Made by a program: the position numbers and the translations under genes | Notes under the pieces: model-generated | Seen by the model: only the letters and a program-made list of their open reading frames with translations | Told to the model about the DNA's origin: nothing | The model's database searches: none | In this document: positions 7,539 to 15,484 of the stretch, piece after piece | Numbering within the stretch: the first letter of the stretch is position 1 | Layout: each line of letters begins with the position of its first letter | Assembly: GCA_031261285.1 (NCBI GenBank) | Contig: JAISKM010000024.1 | Span: 1-33,916 of the forward strand | DNA from: Candidatus Symbiothrix sp. | GTDB lineage: Bacteria > Bacteroidota > Bacteroidia > Bacteroidales > Azobacteroidaceae | Length of the DNA: 33,916 nt | Reading direction: 5' to 3'

Positions 7539-8771
7539 TTATACAAACGTCAACTGAGACAGCCGGTTTTCGTCCCACACTTCTTGCGCAATCGCCTGCA
7601 ACTGAGCGGGCGAAAGGGCGTCAATTTTGCGATAGACGTCTTCCAAACTGTCGTATTTATTGAAATGCAGAAAACTTTTGCCCATGCCGAGGGCGATGCT
7701 TTCTTTGTGGTCGCTCGCCACACCCAACTGTCCTTTTAGCTGCTTAACAGCTGTGTGAAATTGGGACGTCGTGAGCGCATTATCGCGTAATTTTTTTAAT
7801 TCTTTGTGAACCAACGCCGTACAGCGGGCAATATCTTTCGGGTCGCAGGCAAAATAAATGTCGAACACGCCCGTGTCGCTGTAGGAGCCAAGTCCAGATT
7901 CCACCGTGTAAACCAATCCATGTTTTTCGCGCAGGGCAAGATTCAGACGGCTGTTCATCCCCGGACCGCCCAACAGATTATTGAGAAAATACAGCCCAAT
8001 ACGGCGCGGGTCGTGCAAGCTAAATCCCTGACTGCCAATGATAAGATGCGCCTGATGCAGGTCTTTGTCGCGTTGTTCTGTGACGGCCGGAATCAATCGT
8101 GGCGTGATGCGTTTTTTTACAGGCGAATATGGTAGGGGGGGTGCGGACACAAAATATTTTTTTGCCAATCGAATGATCTTATTGAAAGGCGTTTGACCAT
8201 AAAAAAAGAAAATCATGTTGTCGGGATGGTAAAACGCATCAACAAACGTGCGGCAGGAAGCAGACGTGAACGTGTTGAGGCTCGCCTCGTCGCCCAAAAT
8301 GCTGTGCCCAAATTCATTGCCTCGAAACAGCAAATTTTCAAATTCGTCGTAGATGAGTTCGGCGGGATTGTCGCGATAGGAATTGATTTCGTCGATGACC
8401 ACTTCGCGCTCTTTGTCAATTTCTGCGTCGGGGAAACGGGAGTTGAAAACCAAATCCGACAGCAATTCCATCGCCCGTTCAATATCGTCTGACAGGCAAA
8501 CCGAGTAAATAAATGTTTCCTCTTTCGTGGTGTAGGCATTGAGTTCGCCGCCCACATTTTCCATGCGGTTGAGGATGTGCCACGATTTGCGCTTTTGTGT
8601 GCCCTTAAACAGCGTATGTTCGACGAAATGCGCCAAGCCAAACTGGTCAATAGTTTCGTCACGCGTGCCCGCATTCACCGCAAAACCACAATAAGAAACC
8701 GGCGAAACAGTCGGTAAGTGGATGATTCGCAATCCGTTAGGCAGCGTGTGTGCTGTATAGTGTGGTGTCAT
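7539..8771 (-). CDS. M16-family zinc protease (pitrilysin/insulinase type)
   Basis: This 410-residue single-unit M16 peptidase has the inverted zinc motif HFVEH (H48, E51, H52) and the downstream glutamate region EIDKEREVVIDEINSYRDNP (about 113-132, ExxxxxxxE). The inactive C-terminal half carries the family R/Y segment with GPGMNSRLNLALREKHGLVYTVES. No signal peptide is visible, as in cytoplasmic processing-peptidase-like members; the substrate is unknown. ATG 8771 was chosen because the in-frame TTG at 8789 lies inside the -7 box (8787-8794). A run of seven G (8135-8141, C on the coding strand) encodes APPLP. The AsmA-like gene ends 30 nt upstream, so the M16 promoter is squeezed between the two. 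marC follows, probably in the same transcript. Confidence 0.92.
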   Translation of the reverse strand: MTPHYTAHTLPNGLRIIHLPTVSPVSYCGFAVNAGTRDETIDQFGLAHFVEHTLFKGTQKRKSWHILNRMENVGGELNAYTTKEETFIYSVCLSDDIERAMELLSDLVFNSRFPDAEIDKEREVVIDEINSYRDNPAELIYDEFENLLFRGNEFGHSILGDEASLNTFTSASCRTFVDAFYHPDNMIFFFYGQTPFNKIIRLAKKYFVSAPPLPYSPVKKRITPRLIPAVTEQRDKDLHQAHLIIGSQGFSLHDPRRIGLYFLNNLLGGPGMNSRLNLALREKHGLVYTVESGLGSYSDTGVFDIYFACDPKDIARCTALVHKELKKLRDNALTTSQFHTAVKQLKGQLGVASDHKESIALGMGKSFLHFNKYDSLEDVYRKIDALSPAQLQAIAQEVWDENRLSQLTFV

Positions 8772-8786
8772 GTGTGCAATTTTTTG

Positions 8787-8794
8787 CAAAGGTA
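8787..8794 (-). promoter_or_regulatory. -7 box of the M16 gene
   Basis: TACCTTTG on the minus strand, ending 15 nt before ATG 8771. No -33 TTG at 19-20 nt. Confidence 0.6.
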
Positions 8795-8801
8795 ATCATT
8801 T

Positions 8802-10220
8802 TTATTTTTTTTCGTGTTTCAACGACAATGCCCATTCCACGCGTTCCTGAAGTTCCGGGGTGAAACCGGCCGTTTCTTTGACGCCTTCAAAATAGATGTG
8901 CCAAAGGTAGTAAAACGGTGAATGAAGCGCATTGCGTACATATTCGGCCTGCACTTGGCACTCTGTGTTCGACAGCGGATAATTTTGTGGAATCAAGCCC
9001 GTTACCAGCGAAGAAAGCAGACCGGCGTCCACGTTTTGTCCACCGATGGGGAAGAGTATTTTTACTCCTAAATCATTGTAACGCAAACACATAGAAATAT
9101 CTGCCTTCACGGAATTGCCTTCAATATTAAAATCCAAGCCCTGAATAAAGCCGCGATTGATTTTCAGCGGTGCAAGCGGTTCGATGATGGCATTGAGAGC
9201 AACCGCATCCATCGTGCCAAGCGTGCCAACGATGGTAAAACAGTCGTAGAGCGAATCCACAGGCAGATTAATGGTTGCCTGAATCAGGCCTTCGTTCATC
9301 AATTTGCCCGACACCGTCAAACGATTCATTTGGGCGATTGATGCAGGCACGTTCGTGAAATTCGTTGCCTGCGCATTCATATTATTAAAGGTAATGCGCC
9401 CGGGCATCTCTCCATTTTCAGCCAATTCTTCGTAAATAATGTTCAGATTGGTTACTTGCAAGTCGCGAACGGCTAATTTCAACGGCAATCGCTGTATCAC
9501 GTCGTGCACCATGGGCATGTCGTGGTGTTCGATGGGAATTTTTTGATTTTTATAGTTTTGAAACGTCGCATCCGAAATCTGCAACCGCTCGGCGGCATAC
9601 ATTTTTTGAAAAACAGACACGCCTTGCAATCGAACGTCGCCCACCGCAATGTCCATCCACGAGGCGTGATTCTTATCTTTTTCAGTAAAAACTCCCTTGG
9701 GAATGTTTGTTGCGTATTTCAGATTTTTGACTTCCAGCAGCGTGTCTTTGGGCGAAAATTCGATCTGCTCAACGTTTAGCGTGTAGGGATTGTCATGAAT
9801 ATCCACCTGTAATTGATTGATTTTAATGTGTCGTGGCTCAAGGTGTTCTTTTTCGTTGTGAAATAACAGGTAGACGCCTTCCAATTCAACCGATTGGATG
9901 TCGATGGAGCCATAAATAGGTGGCAGACTGTCCATAGTGCTCAATTCGCGGAATCGTTTGGGATCCATTTGCAATTTCACATTTTTTACTTCCGCAACTG
10001 CTGTTAACAGATTGACTTCGACGGCACCAAAGGTTAATTGATAGAGTCCGTTCGTTTTTTGAGAAATTTCTTTAGCAAAAGCGGTTTTCAGTATTTTTTT
10101 TGCTTCGATGGTCAAAAAAATATTGCATACTACAATAACGAGCAAAAAACCTGCACACACGGCTCCTAAGCGAATAATCTTATATTTTTTACTGTCCATT
10201 CTTGCCTTTTCTACTGTCAT
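8802..10220 (-). CDS. Membrane-anchored AsmA-like/DUF748-like protein, function unknown
   Basis: This 472-residue protein has one N-terminal membrane helix (about 19-38, LGAVCAGFLLVIVVCNIFLTI), followed by a long periplasmic part rich in alternating beta-strands. The pattern (VEVNLLTAVAEVKNVKLQMD, IYGSIDIQSVELEGVYL, LKLAVRDLQVTNLNIIYEEL, PGRITFNNMNAQATNF) resembles AsmA/DUF748 proteins, which run between inner and outer membranes and are linked to lipid transport or envelope integrity; this is my reading of the pattern, not a firm family assignment. Two ATG starts are possible (10220 and 10199). The first is kept because the -7 box TACTTTTG (10229-10236) sits just before it, though a leaderless start there would be tight. 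No catalytic motif is seen. Confidence 0.65.
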   Translation of the reverse strand: MTVEKARMDSKKYKIIRLGAVCAGFLLVIVVCNIFLTIEAKKILKTAFAKEISQKTNGLYQLTFGAVEVNLLTAVAEVKNVKLQMDPKRFRELSTMDSLPPIYGSIDIQSVELEGVYLLFHNEKEHLEPRHIKINQLQVDIHDNPYTLNVEQIEFSPKDTLLEVKNLKYATNIPKGVFTEKDKNHASWMDIAVGDVRLQGVSVFQKMYAAERLQISDATFQNYKNQKIPIEHHDMPMVHDVIQRLPLKLAVRDLQVTNLNIIYEELAENGEMPGRITFNNMNAQATNFTNVPASIAQMNRLTVSGKLMNEGLIQATINLPVDSLYDCFTIVGTLGTMDAVALNAIIEPLAPLKINRGFIQGLDFNIEGNSVKADISMCLRYNDLGVKILFPIGGQNVDAGLLSSLVTGLIPQNYPLSNTECQVQAEYVRNALHSPFYYLWHIYFEGVKETAGFTPELQERVEWALSLKHEKK

Positions 10221-10228
10221 ACAACGAA

Positions 10229-10236
10229 CAAAAGTA
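10229..10236 (-). promoter_or_regulatory. -7 box of the AsmA-like gene
   Basis: TACTTTTG on the minus strand, 8 nt before ATG 10220. No -33 TTG at the usual distance. Confidence 0.5.
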
Positions 10237-10298
10237 ACACTTTGTTTTCACTTTTTTTTGAAAAATGCAAAAAAAATTGAAAAAAAACGCAAAAAGTG

Positions 10299-10329
10299 TT
10301 GCACAACATAAAAAAAGTCCGTACCTTTG
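10299..10329 (+). promoter_or_regulatory. Promoter of the small lipoprotein gene
   Basis: TTG (10299-10301), 20 nt, TACCTTTG (10322-10329). The predicted leader is about 55 nt, longer than for most genes here. Confidence 0.7.
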
Positions 10330-10392
10330 CGCCGTGATTCCCAATGAGGGGGTTTCCAAATGATTTTTAAAACGTTTTAATTATTTCAAAAA

Positions 10393-10563
10393 ATGAAAAA
10401 GTTAGTATTATTTGCAGCATTGGTTGCTGTTGTTTCTTTCGCATCTTGTAAAAAAGCTGAAGCTCCTGTAGAAGCTGAAGAAGTAGTAGTTGAAGAAGTA
10501 GTAGTTGAAGAAGCTCCTGTAGCTGTTGACTCTGCTGTAGTTGTAGAAACTCCTGCTCAGTAA
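10393..10563 (+). CDS. Small acidic lipoprotein (56 aa)
   Basis: The 56-codon gene starts ATG AAA AAG TTA and has its own promoter and terminator. A signal peptide (about 1-18) ends in the lipobox FASC, so C19 would be lipidated. The mature part of 38 residues starts CKKAEAPVEAEE and continues with a repeated EEVVV unit (a 15-nt DNA repeat, two full copies at about 10480-10509), then APVAVDSAVVV. It is strongly acidic, lacks aromatic residues and uses a narrow set of codons (GAA, GTA, GTT, GCT), which suggests high expression. I do not recognise a family. Such low-complexity Bacteroidetes lipoproteins are often annotated hypothetical. The signal peptide, promoter and terminator make a real gene more likely than the reverse-strand ORF across the same bases. 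Confidence 0.85.
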   Translation: MKKLVLFAALVAVVSFASCKKAEAPVEAEEVVVEEVVVEEAPVAVDSAVVVETPAQ

Positions 10564-10600
10564 TTTTTGCTCGTTGTTTGAAACAGCAACAAAGAAATTG

Positions 10601-10629
10601 AAACCCACCTTGAAAGAGGCGGGTTTTTT
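10601..10629 (+). terminator. Rho-independent terminator of the small lipoprotein gene
   Basis: AAACCCACC (10601-10609) pairs with GGCGGGTTT (10618-10626) with one A·C mismatch around an 8-nt loop, and the 3' arm runs into six T. It lies 38 nt after the stop. Confidence 0.75.
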
Positions 10630-10653
10630 CTTGACGGCACCGACCGGTAGGTC

Positions 10654-10691
10654 ACAATGTAGGGGCAGCGCGCGCGTTGCCCCTACATTGT
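10654..10691. repeat. Long palindrome (38 nt) of the GTAGGGGC type
   Basis: ACAATGTAGGGGCA (10654-10667) is the exact reverse complement of TGCCCCTACATTGT (10678-10691), around a GC-alternating centre. It lies between the convergent small lipoprotein and S41 protease genes and could stop transcription from the minus side, but it has no T run. Confidence 0.7.
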
Positions 10692-10716
10692 ATCCGTCAT
10701 GTTAACAGCGTAATTC

Positions 10717-12363
10717 CTATTTTTCTCCCAACAATTTCGCGTATTCTTTAGGATTGTTCAGCAAGTCGAGGGCTTTCTTGAGCGATTCGTTGTCGTCGTT
10801 GTAGATTTGAAAATATTCGTTGGTATTCCACAAGTCACGAGCCATCAATGCCTTGATTTGCAGCTTGATAAGTGGTTTGGAGATTTCCAGTTGCCTCAAA
10901 TCTTCAGGAGTCAAATTCGACGATTTGTGTGCGTTTTTAGTATCCATTACAATCATCTCAAAATCTTCCTTTTTCAACACATCAACCACGTCGTTGACCA
11001 TGGCATCAGTCACTTTAAAGTTGCGTTTGAAGTCACTAAAAGTGGTATTTTGATACTGTTTTCGATTTTTCTCAATCAAATTCATGACATACTTGTTCAG
11101 TGCGCCACTCGCCACGACAGAGCGGTGCATATCCGTGTAGCGTGCGGTGTCGATAGGCACAAAATAGTCGGGCATGATGCCGCCACCGCCATACACGATG
11201 CGTTTGTTGACTAATGTGTTGTATTTCAACGAGTCAGGGAAATGGATGCTATCGGCACTCACCATTTCGCCGCGGTTGTAGCGCGTAATCATATCCTTAT
11301 TGTAGGATTCCATATCGCCGTTTTCGTAGGGCTTTTGAATGTTACGTCCCGTGGGCGTGTAGTAGCGAGCGGTCGTCAACTTAATCATCGAACCGTCGGG
11401 AAACGGGATAGGGCGTTGCACCAAACCCTTGCCAAACGAGCGTCTACCTACGATAATGGCTCTATCCCAGTCTTGCAAAGCACCTGCAACAATTTCGCTG
11501 GAGGAGGCAGTCGATTCGTTGATGAGCACAACCACTTTGCCTGTTTCGAACGAACCGCGCATATCAGCTTTGGCATCTTCACGCCGTTGGTGTGTGCCTT
11601 CGGTGTATACAATCAGGTTGCCCCGTTGCAAAAATTCGTTGGCAATCTGAATCGCTGTTTCCAAATAGCCACCACCATTGTCTTGCAAATCCAACACCAA
11701 ATCGCGCATGCCCTGTTTTTGCAAATCAGCCAAAGCGGTTTTAAATTCATCATAAGTCGTTGCCGCAAAACGATTTAGTTTGATGTAGCCGATTTCTTTG
11801 TTAAGCATATACGAAGCATCCAAACTGTACAACGGAATTTTGTCGCGCACAATTTTAAAAGCCAACAGATTGGGATTTTTGCCCCGTTTGACCTTGACAT
11901 TCACGGTTGTGCCTTTCTGACCGCGCAGTTTTTTCTGAACGTCCGTATTTTTTATCTCTTTCCCCACCATCAACGTATCGTCAATGTAGATGATACGGTC
12001 GCCGGCGAGCAATCCGACTTTTTGAGAAGGACCGCCTTCAATCACTTGAACGACATAAATCGTGTCGGTCATCAGGTTAAATTGTATGCCGATGCCATCG
12101 AAATTGCCTTGCAAAGGTTCGTTCATTTCCTTGACTTCTTCGGGCGTCATGTAGGCAGAATGGGGATCTAATCCCTTCAAGAGAGCTGTCAGGGCGTCAT
12201 TTGCCAACTTATTTTTGTCCACATTGTCGACATACATATTTTCGATGACGGCGACTGCCATGTTAATTTTTTGCGCAGCAGGGTCGTTGCGCTGTCCATA
12301 CGAACACGAGGAGTTCAGCAACAAACATGCTGCCAACAGAAAAGAAAAAAATGTATGTTTCAT
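10717..12363 (-). CDS. S41-family C-terminal processing peptidase (CtpA/Prc type)
   Basis: This 548-residue exported serine protease starts with a signal peptide ending at C20 (LLLNSSCS), probably a lipoprotein. A PDZ domain follows (about 80-170; EPLQGNFDGIGIQFN, VGLLAGDRIIYIDD). The S41 core includes GYIKLNRFAATTYDEF and LVLDLQDNGGGYLETAI. The catalytic serine is S287 in NESTASSSEIVAGALQD and the general-base lysine about K312 in RSFGKGLVQRPI. The C-terminal part (about 400-548) is long and helical, as in Bacteroidetes members. These enzymes cleave or degrade periplasmic proteins from their C-termini, recognised by the PDZ domain. Its promoter lies in the 45-nt gap after the aldo/keto reductase gene. 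Exact substrates unknown. Confidence 0.94.
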   Translation of the reverse strand: MKHTFFSFLLAACLLLNSSCSYGQRNDPAAQKINMAVAVIENMYVDNVDKNKLANDALTALLKGLDPHSAYMTPEEVKEMNEPLQGNFDGIGIQFNLMTDTIYVVQVIEGGPSQKVGLLAGDRIIYIDDTLMVGKEIKNTDVQKKLRGQKGTTVNVKVKRGKNPNLLAFKIVRDKIPLYSLDASYMLNKEIGYIKLNRFAATTYDEFKTALADLQKQGMRDLVLDLQDNGGGYLETAIQIANEFLQRGNLIVYTEGTHQRREDAKADMRGSFETGKVVVLINESTASSSEIVAGALQDWDRAIIVGRRSFGKGLVQRPIPFPDGSMIKLTTARYYTPTGRNIQKPYENGDMESYNKDMITRYNRGEMVSADSIHFPDSLKYNTLVNKRIVYGGGGIMPDYFVPIDTARYTDMHRSVVASGALNKYVMNLIEKNRKQYQNTTFSDFKRNFKVTDAMVNDVVDVLKKEDFEMIVMDTKNAHKSSNLTPEDLRQLEISKPLIKLQIKALMARDLWNTNEYFQIYNDDNESLKKALDLLNNPKEYAKLLGEK

Positions 12364-12395
12364 TATATCTTTATTTTATATAGTAAAAGAAAGCG

Positions 12396-12403
12396 CAAAG
12401 ATA
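12396..12403 (-). promoter_or_regulatory. -7 box of the S41 protease gene
   Basis: TATCTTTG on the minus strand, 32 nt before ATG 12363. No -33 match at 19-20 nt. Confidence 0.55.
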
Positions 12404-12408
12404 CTAAA

Positions 12409-13362
12409 TTATTTCAAAATAGTGTCTATGCGATTAAGTTCATCCGGGGTGAAATCAAAGTTTTGAATGCTGTCGATATTGTCCTGTAGCTGTTTGACGG
12501 AACTTGCGCCCACGATGACGGAGGTGACTTCCTTTTTGTGCAACAGCCAAGCCAACGACATTTCCGCCAAGGTTTGACCGCGTTTTTCTGCTAAGACGTT
12601 CAATTGTTGGATTTTAGCAATCACGTCCGGCGTGATGTCGCTTGTTTGTAACGCACCGTGACCTTTTGCCGCGCGCGAATTTTCGGGAATGCCATTCAGA
12701 TAGCGATTGGTCAATACGCCTTGTGCCAACGGTGAAAAAACAATGAATCCTTTGCCCATAGAGGCATTCAGCGGCATCAATTCCGCTTCCGGTTCGCGAT
12801 ACAGCAAATTGTATTTGTCCTGATAAATCAGGCAACGAACGTGTTGAGCCTCCATCATTTCGTAAGCCTGACGCGCCTTATCCGCCGGATACCGCGACAA
12901 ACCAACATACAAGGTTTTCCCTTGTTTAACCATGTCAATCAACGCCTGAACGGTCTCTTCCAGAGGCGTTTGCGCATCGTAGCGGTGGGTGTAAAAAATA
13001 TCGAAATAGTCCAATCCGGTGCGTTTCAGACTTTGGTCGATGCTTGCCATAAGGTATTTACGCGAACCACCATCGCCATACGGACCATTCCACATCGGAT
13101 AGCCCGCTTTGGACGAAATAATCATCTCATCGCGGTGATTTTTCAGGTGCGAGTGGAGAATTTTTCCAAAATTTGTTTCGGCACTGCCCGGACTTGGTCC
13201 ATAATTATTTGCCAAATCAAAATGGGTGATTCCCTGCTCAAACGCATGCAAAATCATGTCCGTTGCCAACGAAAAGTCGTCAACGTCTCCAAAATTATGC
13301 CACAACCCCAGCGAAATCAAAGGGAGTTGCAAACCGCTTGTACCACAATATTTATAGTTCAT
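12409..13362 (-). CDS. Aldo/keto reductase (YghZ / Kv-beta-like subgroup)
   Basis: This 317-residue NADPH-dependent oxidoreductase of the (beta/alpha)8 AKR superfamily has catalytic residues D49 and Y54 in FDLANNYGPSPGSAE, the lysine in IISSKAGYPMW and the histidine in DIFYTHRYD. The cofactor end has SVIVGASSVKQLQDN. The PGSAE and SSKAGYPMW context resembles E. coli YghZ (L-glyceraldehyde 3-phosphate reductase) more than sugar-specific AKRs, but the substrate remains inferred. The gene lies 106 nt after the GH26 gene on the same strand. That gap is filled by a heptamer repeat and a REP-like element and has no -7 box, so expression may depend on read-through from the GH26 promoter. Confidence 0.92.
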   Translation of the reverse strand: MNYKYCGTSGLQLPLISLGLWHNFGDVDDFSLATDMILHAFEQGITHFDLANNYGPSPGSAETNFGKILHSHLKNHRDEMIISSKAGYPMWNGPYGDGGSRKYLMASIDQSLKRTGLDYFDIFYTHRYDAQTPLEETVQALIDMVKQGKTLYVGLSRYPADKARQAYEMMEAQHVRCLIYQDKYNLLYREPEAELMPLNASMGKGFIVFSPLAQGVLTNRYLNGIPENSRAAKGHGALQTSDITPDVIAKIQQLNVLAEKRGQTLAEMSLAWLLHKKEVTSVIVGASSVKQLQDNIDSIQNFDFTPDELNRIDTILK

Positions 13363-13364
13363 AC

Positions 13365-13399
13365 AATTACGAATTAAAAATTAAAAATTACGAATTACG
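13365..13399 (+). repeat. Heptanucleotide tandem repeat AATTACG/AATTAAA, 5 units
   Basis: AATTACG, AATTAAA, AATTAAA, AATTACG, AATTACG: five consecutive 7-nt units. It begins 3 nt upstream of the aldo/keto reductase ATG, so it forms its leader or promoter region. Confidence 0.85.
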
Positions 13400-13415
13400 C
13401 AATATGCCATACACT

Positions 13416-13462
13416 GTCATTGCGTTGCGGGCTACGGACCCGCAATCTCACCCGCAATCTCC
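13416..13462 (+). repeat. REP-like repeat (second type), intergenic copy
   Basis: GTCATTGCG is followed by TTGCGGGC, a short loop, GACCCGCAATCTC and a further ACCCGCAATCTCC. It is the same family as 2582-2608 and 6716-6743, with its 3' end duplicated. It lies just downstream of the GH26 stop. Confidence 0.75.
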
Positions 13463-13468
13463 TCATAG

Positions 13469-14593
13469 TTATTTTATGTTTTTATTCATTAGGATTCTTT
13501 CTTTAGAAACAAACGCTTTGAAATCAGGCGCAGACGGATGTCCGGCAAACGGCGCGTAGAAATGCTTTTGATTGTTCGGCTCCCACGCATTGCGCCAAAA
13601 GAGTATCCAACTGATTTTGTAATCGTTGATGACCGGATAAACGACCTGCGTGAAATAGGTGCTATCCGGGATTGATTCCATGCCTGTTTCGCCAATCGTT
13701 GGAATTTTATGTGCTTTTTGAGCATACGCCGTCACGGTTTCGAGGTTGCGACGCATCGCATCCTGATATTTTGCGCTGTTTTCGGCATTTACTTCACCTG
13801 AATAATAGCAATCGAACGCCACCATATCGACGTAGTCATCGCCCGGATAGCGTTCCAAATAATGTGCTTCATCGCGGGTTTCGGACGGCGAATAGGAATA
13901 CAGCAGGTTGTGTACGTTTTTTGTGTCACGCAGGTATTCAACCGTCATCGTCCACAGCTGTTTGTATTCTTCGGGCGTCGATTGTTCGTTGCCCCACCAG
14001 AACCAATTGCCGCTGTGCTCGTGATACATCCGGAAAACAACCGGAATGAGCATTCCCGAATCGTCTTTCAAATCGCCAAAAAACGCAGCCACTTTATCCA
14101 ACCAGCCCAAAAACCGGTCGTGATTCGCACCGTTGGGCAAAACGGTTCGCACCACCGAATCCTGTGCACAATCCCAAGCCGTGTTGCCGGTCACGATATT
14201 ATCGCCATGCCAACTAAACGTGGTGATGCCCCCTCTGGCGTGCGTTTCCTTCACATACTGTTTCATGTCGGCAAAATAAACGGAATCAAGATTAAACGCC
14301 GCGCCCAACTCAACGTGCCCCAGTTCCCAAGCGACCACTGCCGGATAATCGCCGGTCACGTCTTTCACATCCGACCGTCCGGGCTCCTTATACCAGCCGT
14401 GTCCGTAAGCCAAATCATCCTGATGACCGACCATAATTCCCTTGTTTAACAGTCTCAACAGCCGGTTATACAACTCAACTGTTTCCGGTGTAGCCTGCTT
14501 GTCAATGGGCAATTGCTGCTCCGCGGCAGGCGTTTGTTTACACGATGTAATACAAGATAGTATCATTAATGCCAAGAGTATATTCGTTTTCAT
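13469..14593 (-). CDS. GH26 glycoside hydrolase, lipoprotein (beta-mannanase type)
   Basis: This 374-residue lipoprotein has a signal peptide ending in a lipobox before C18 (SCITSCKQ). It has the GH26 clan-A layout: GIMVGHQDDLAYG near the N-terminus, ITTFSWHGDN in mid-barrel, the acid/base glutamate about E192 in FRMYHEHSGNWFWWG, and the nucleophile about E302 in IGETGME. GH26 enzymes cleave beta-1,4-mannan internally or from chain ends, with retention of configuration. Surface or periplasmic anchoring fits Bacteroidetes mannan use. No SusCD genes are adjacent, so it is an orphan hydrolase rather than part of the nearby utilisation locus. Its ATG lies 5 nt after a -7 box (14599-14606), giving a nearly leaderless mRNA. 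Specificity (endo-mannanase or mannobiohydrolase) is not decidable here. Confidence 0.93.
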   Translation of the reverse strand: MKTNILLALMILSCITSCKQTPAAEQQLPIDKQATPETVELYNRLLRLLNKGIMVGHQDDLAYGHGWYKEPGRSDVKDVTGDYPAVVAWELGHVELGAAFNLDSVYFADMKQYVKETHARGGITTFSWHGDNIVTGNTAWDCAQDSVVRTVLPNGANHDRFLGWLDKVAAFFGDLKDDSGMLIPVVFRMYHEHSGNWFWWGNEQSTPEEYKQLWTMTVEYLRDTKNVHNLLYSYSPSETRDEAHYLERYPGDDYVDMVAFDCYYSGEVNAENSAKYQDAMRRNLETVTAYAQKAHKIPTIGETGMESIPDSTYFTQVVYPVINDYKISWILFWRNAWEPNNQKHFYAPFAGHPSAPDFKAFVSKERILMNKNIK

Positions 14594-14598
14594 GGCTG

Positions 14599-14606
14599 CA
14601 AAGATA
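14599..14606 (-). promoter_or_regulatory. -7 box of the GH26 gene
   Basis: TATCTTTG on the minus strand, 5 nt before ATG 14593. No -33 element at 19-20 nt. Confidence 0.6.
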
Positions 14607-14630
14607 CAAAAAATTGTTTTACAATCATCG

Positions 14631-14662
14631 TTTGGTCAAAATCAAAAAATGTCGTAAATTTG
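14631..14662 (+). promoter_or_regulatory. Promoter of fabG
   Basis: TTTG (14631-14634), 20 nt, TAAATTTG (14655-14662). The leader of about 65 nt contains a small hairpin (AGCCC 14693-14697 with GGGCT 14701-14705). Confidence 0.65.
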
Positions 14663-14731
14663 CACCGTCTTAGAAGATGTAAAATACAAATTAGCCCGCA
14701 GGGCTTTAATATCAATAAAAATTCCATAGAT

Positions 14732-15478
14732 ATGAAATTATTAGAAGGAAAAACGGCGATTATCACGGGAGCCGCCCGCGGTATCGGCAAATCTATTGCC
14801 ATTCGTTTTGCACAGGAAGGCTGCAACATCGCGTTCACCGATTTGGCGATTGACGAAAACGGTCTGGCTACCGAAAAAGAAATCGCTGCTTTAGGCGTAA
14901 AAGCGAAAGGCTATGCCTCTAACGCGGCTAATTACGATGACACACACGCTGTGGTGGACGCTATCGTAAAAGATTTTGGACGGATAGACATCTTAGTCAA
15001 CAATGCCGGCATCACGCGCGACGGACTGATGATGCGCATGGACGAAAAACAGTGGGACATGGTCATCAACGTCAACCTGAAATCGGCGTTCAACTTCACA
15101 CACGCGTTGGTGCCTGTGATGATGAAACAAAAAGCAGGCTCTATCATTAACATGAGTTCAGTGGTAGGCGTGCATGGCAATGCCGGTCAAGCCAACTATT
15201 CTGCTTCTAAAGCAGGTATGATTGGGTTAGCCAAATCCATCGCTAAAGAAGTTGGTTCTCGCGGTATTCGCGCCAACGCCATCGCCCCCGGTTTTATCGA
15301 AACAGCCATGACGGAAGCCTTGACCGACGAAATTCGCGCAGAATGGGCAAAATTGATTCCATTGCGTCGTGGCGGCACCCCCGACGACGTAGCAAACACC
15401 GCTTTATATTTGGCATCCGACCTCTCGGCTTACGTGACCGGTCAAGTGATTCAAGTAGATGGCGGGATGAACACTTAA
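14732..15478 (+). CDS. fabG: 3-oxoacyl-[acyl-carrier-protein] reductase (FabG)
   Basis: This 248-residue classical short-chain dehydrogenase carries out the first reduction of each fatty-acid elongation cycle (3-ketoacyl-ACP to 3-hydroxyacyl-ACP, NADPH). The cofactor motif is TGAARGIG (about 12-19), NNAG is at 90-93, and the catalytic set is S143, Y156 and K160 in MSSVVGVHGNAGQANYSASKAG. The C-terminal segment SAYVTGQVIQVDGGM is typical of FabG. The start is ATG 14732 (MKLLEGK); an upstream extension to 14660 would run through the -7 box and leader. Length is the usual FabG length. The pseudouridine synthase gene begins 6 nt after the stop, so they form one operon. Confidence 0.95.
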   Translation: MKLLEGKTAIITGAARGIGKSIAIRFAQEGCNIAFTDLAIDENGLATEKEIAALGVKAKGYASNAANYDDTHAVVDAIVKDFGRIDILVNNAGITRDGLMMRMDEKQWDMVINVNLKSAFNFTHALVPVMMKQKAGSIINMSSVVGVHGNAGQANYSASKAGMIGLAKSIAKEVGSRGIRANAIAPGFIETAMTEALTDEIRAEWAKLIPLRRGGTPDDVANTALYLASDLSAYVTGQVIQVDGGMNT

Positions 15479-15484
15479 TTTTTT

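Noticed and set aside
7499..7546. N-terminal extension of the MarC protein
   Set aside because: It translates the palindrome 7511-7537 and would overlap the M16 stop; ATG 7498 precedes the first membrane helix directly.
8135..8141. Seven-base G run in the M16 gene as a second phase switch
   Set aside because: Runs of seven are common enough and less prone to slip; it encodes ordinary proline codons. Not strong without read data.
8772..8789. TTG start for the M16 protease
   Set aside because: The TTG is part of the -7 box, upstream of the transcript start.
10408..10608. Reverse-strand frame (66 codons) across the small lipoprotein gene
   Set aside because: It is a shadow of the lipoprotein codons; it has no promoter, signal or family match, and the plus-strand gene has all of these.
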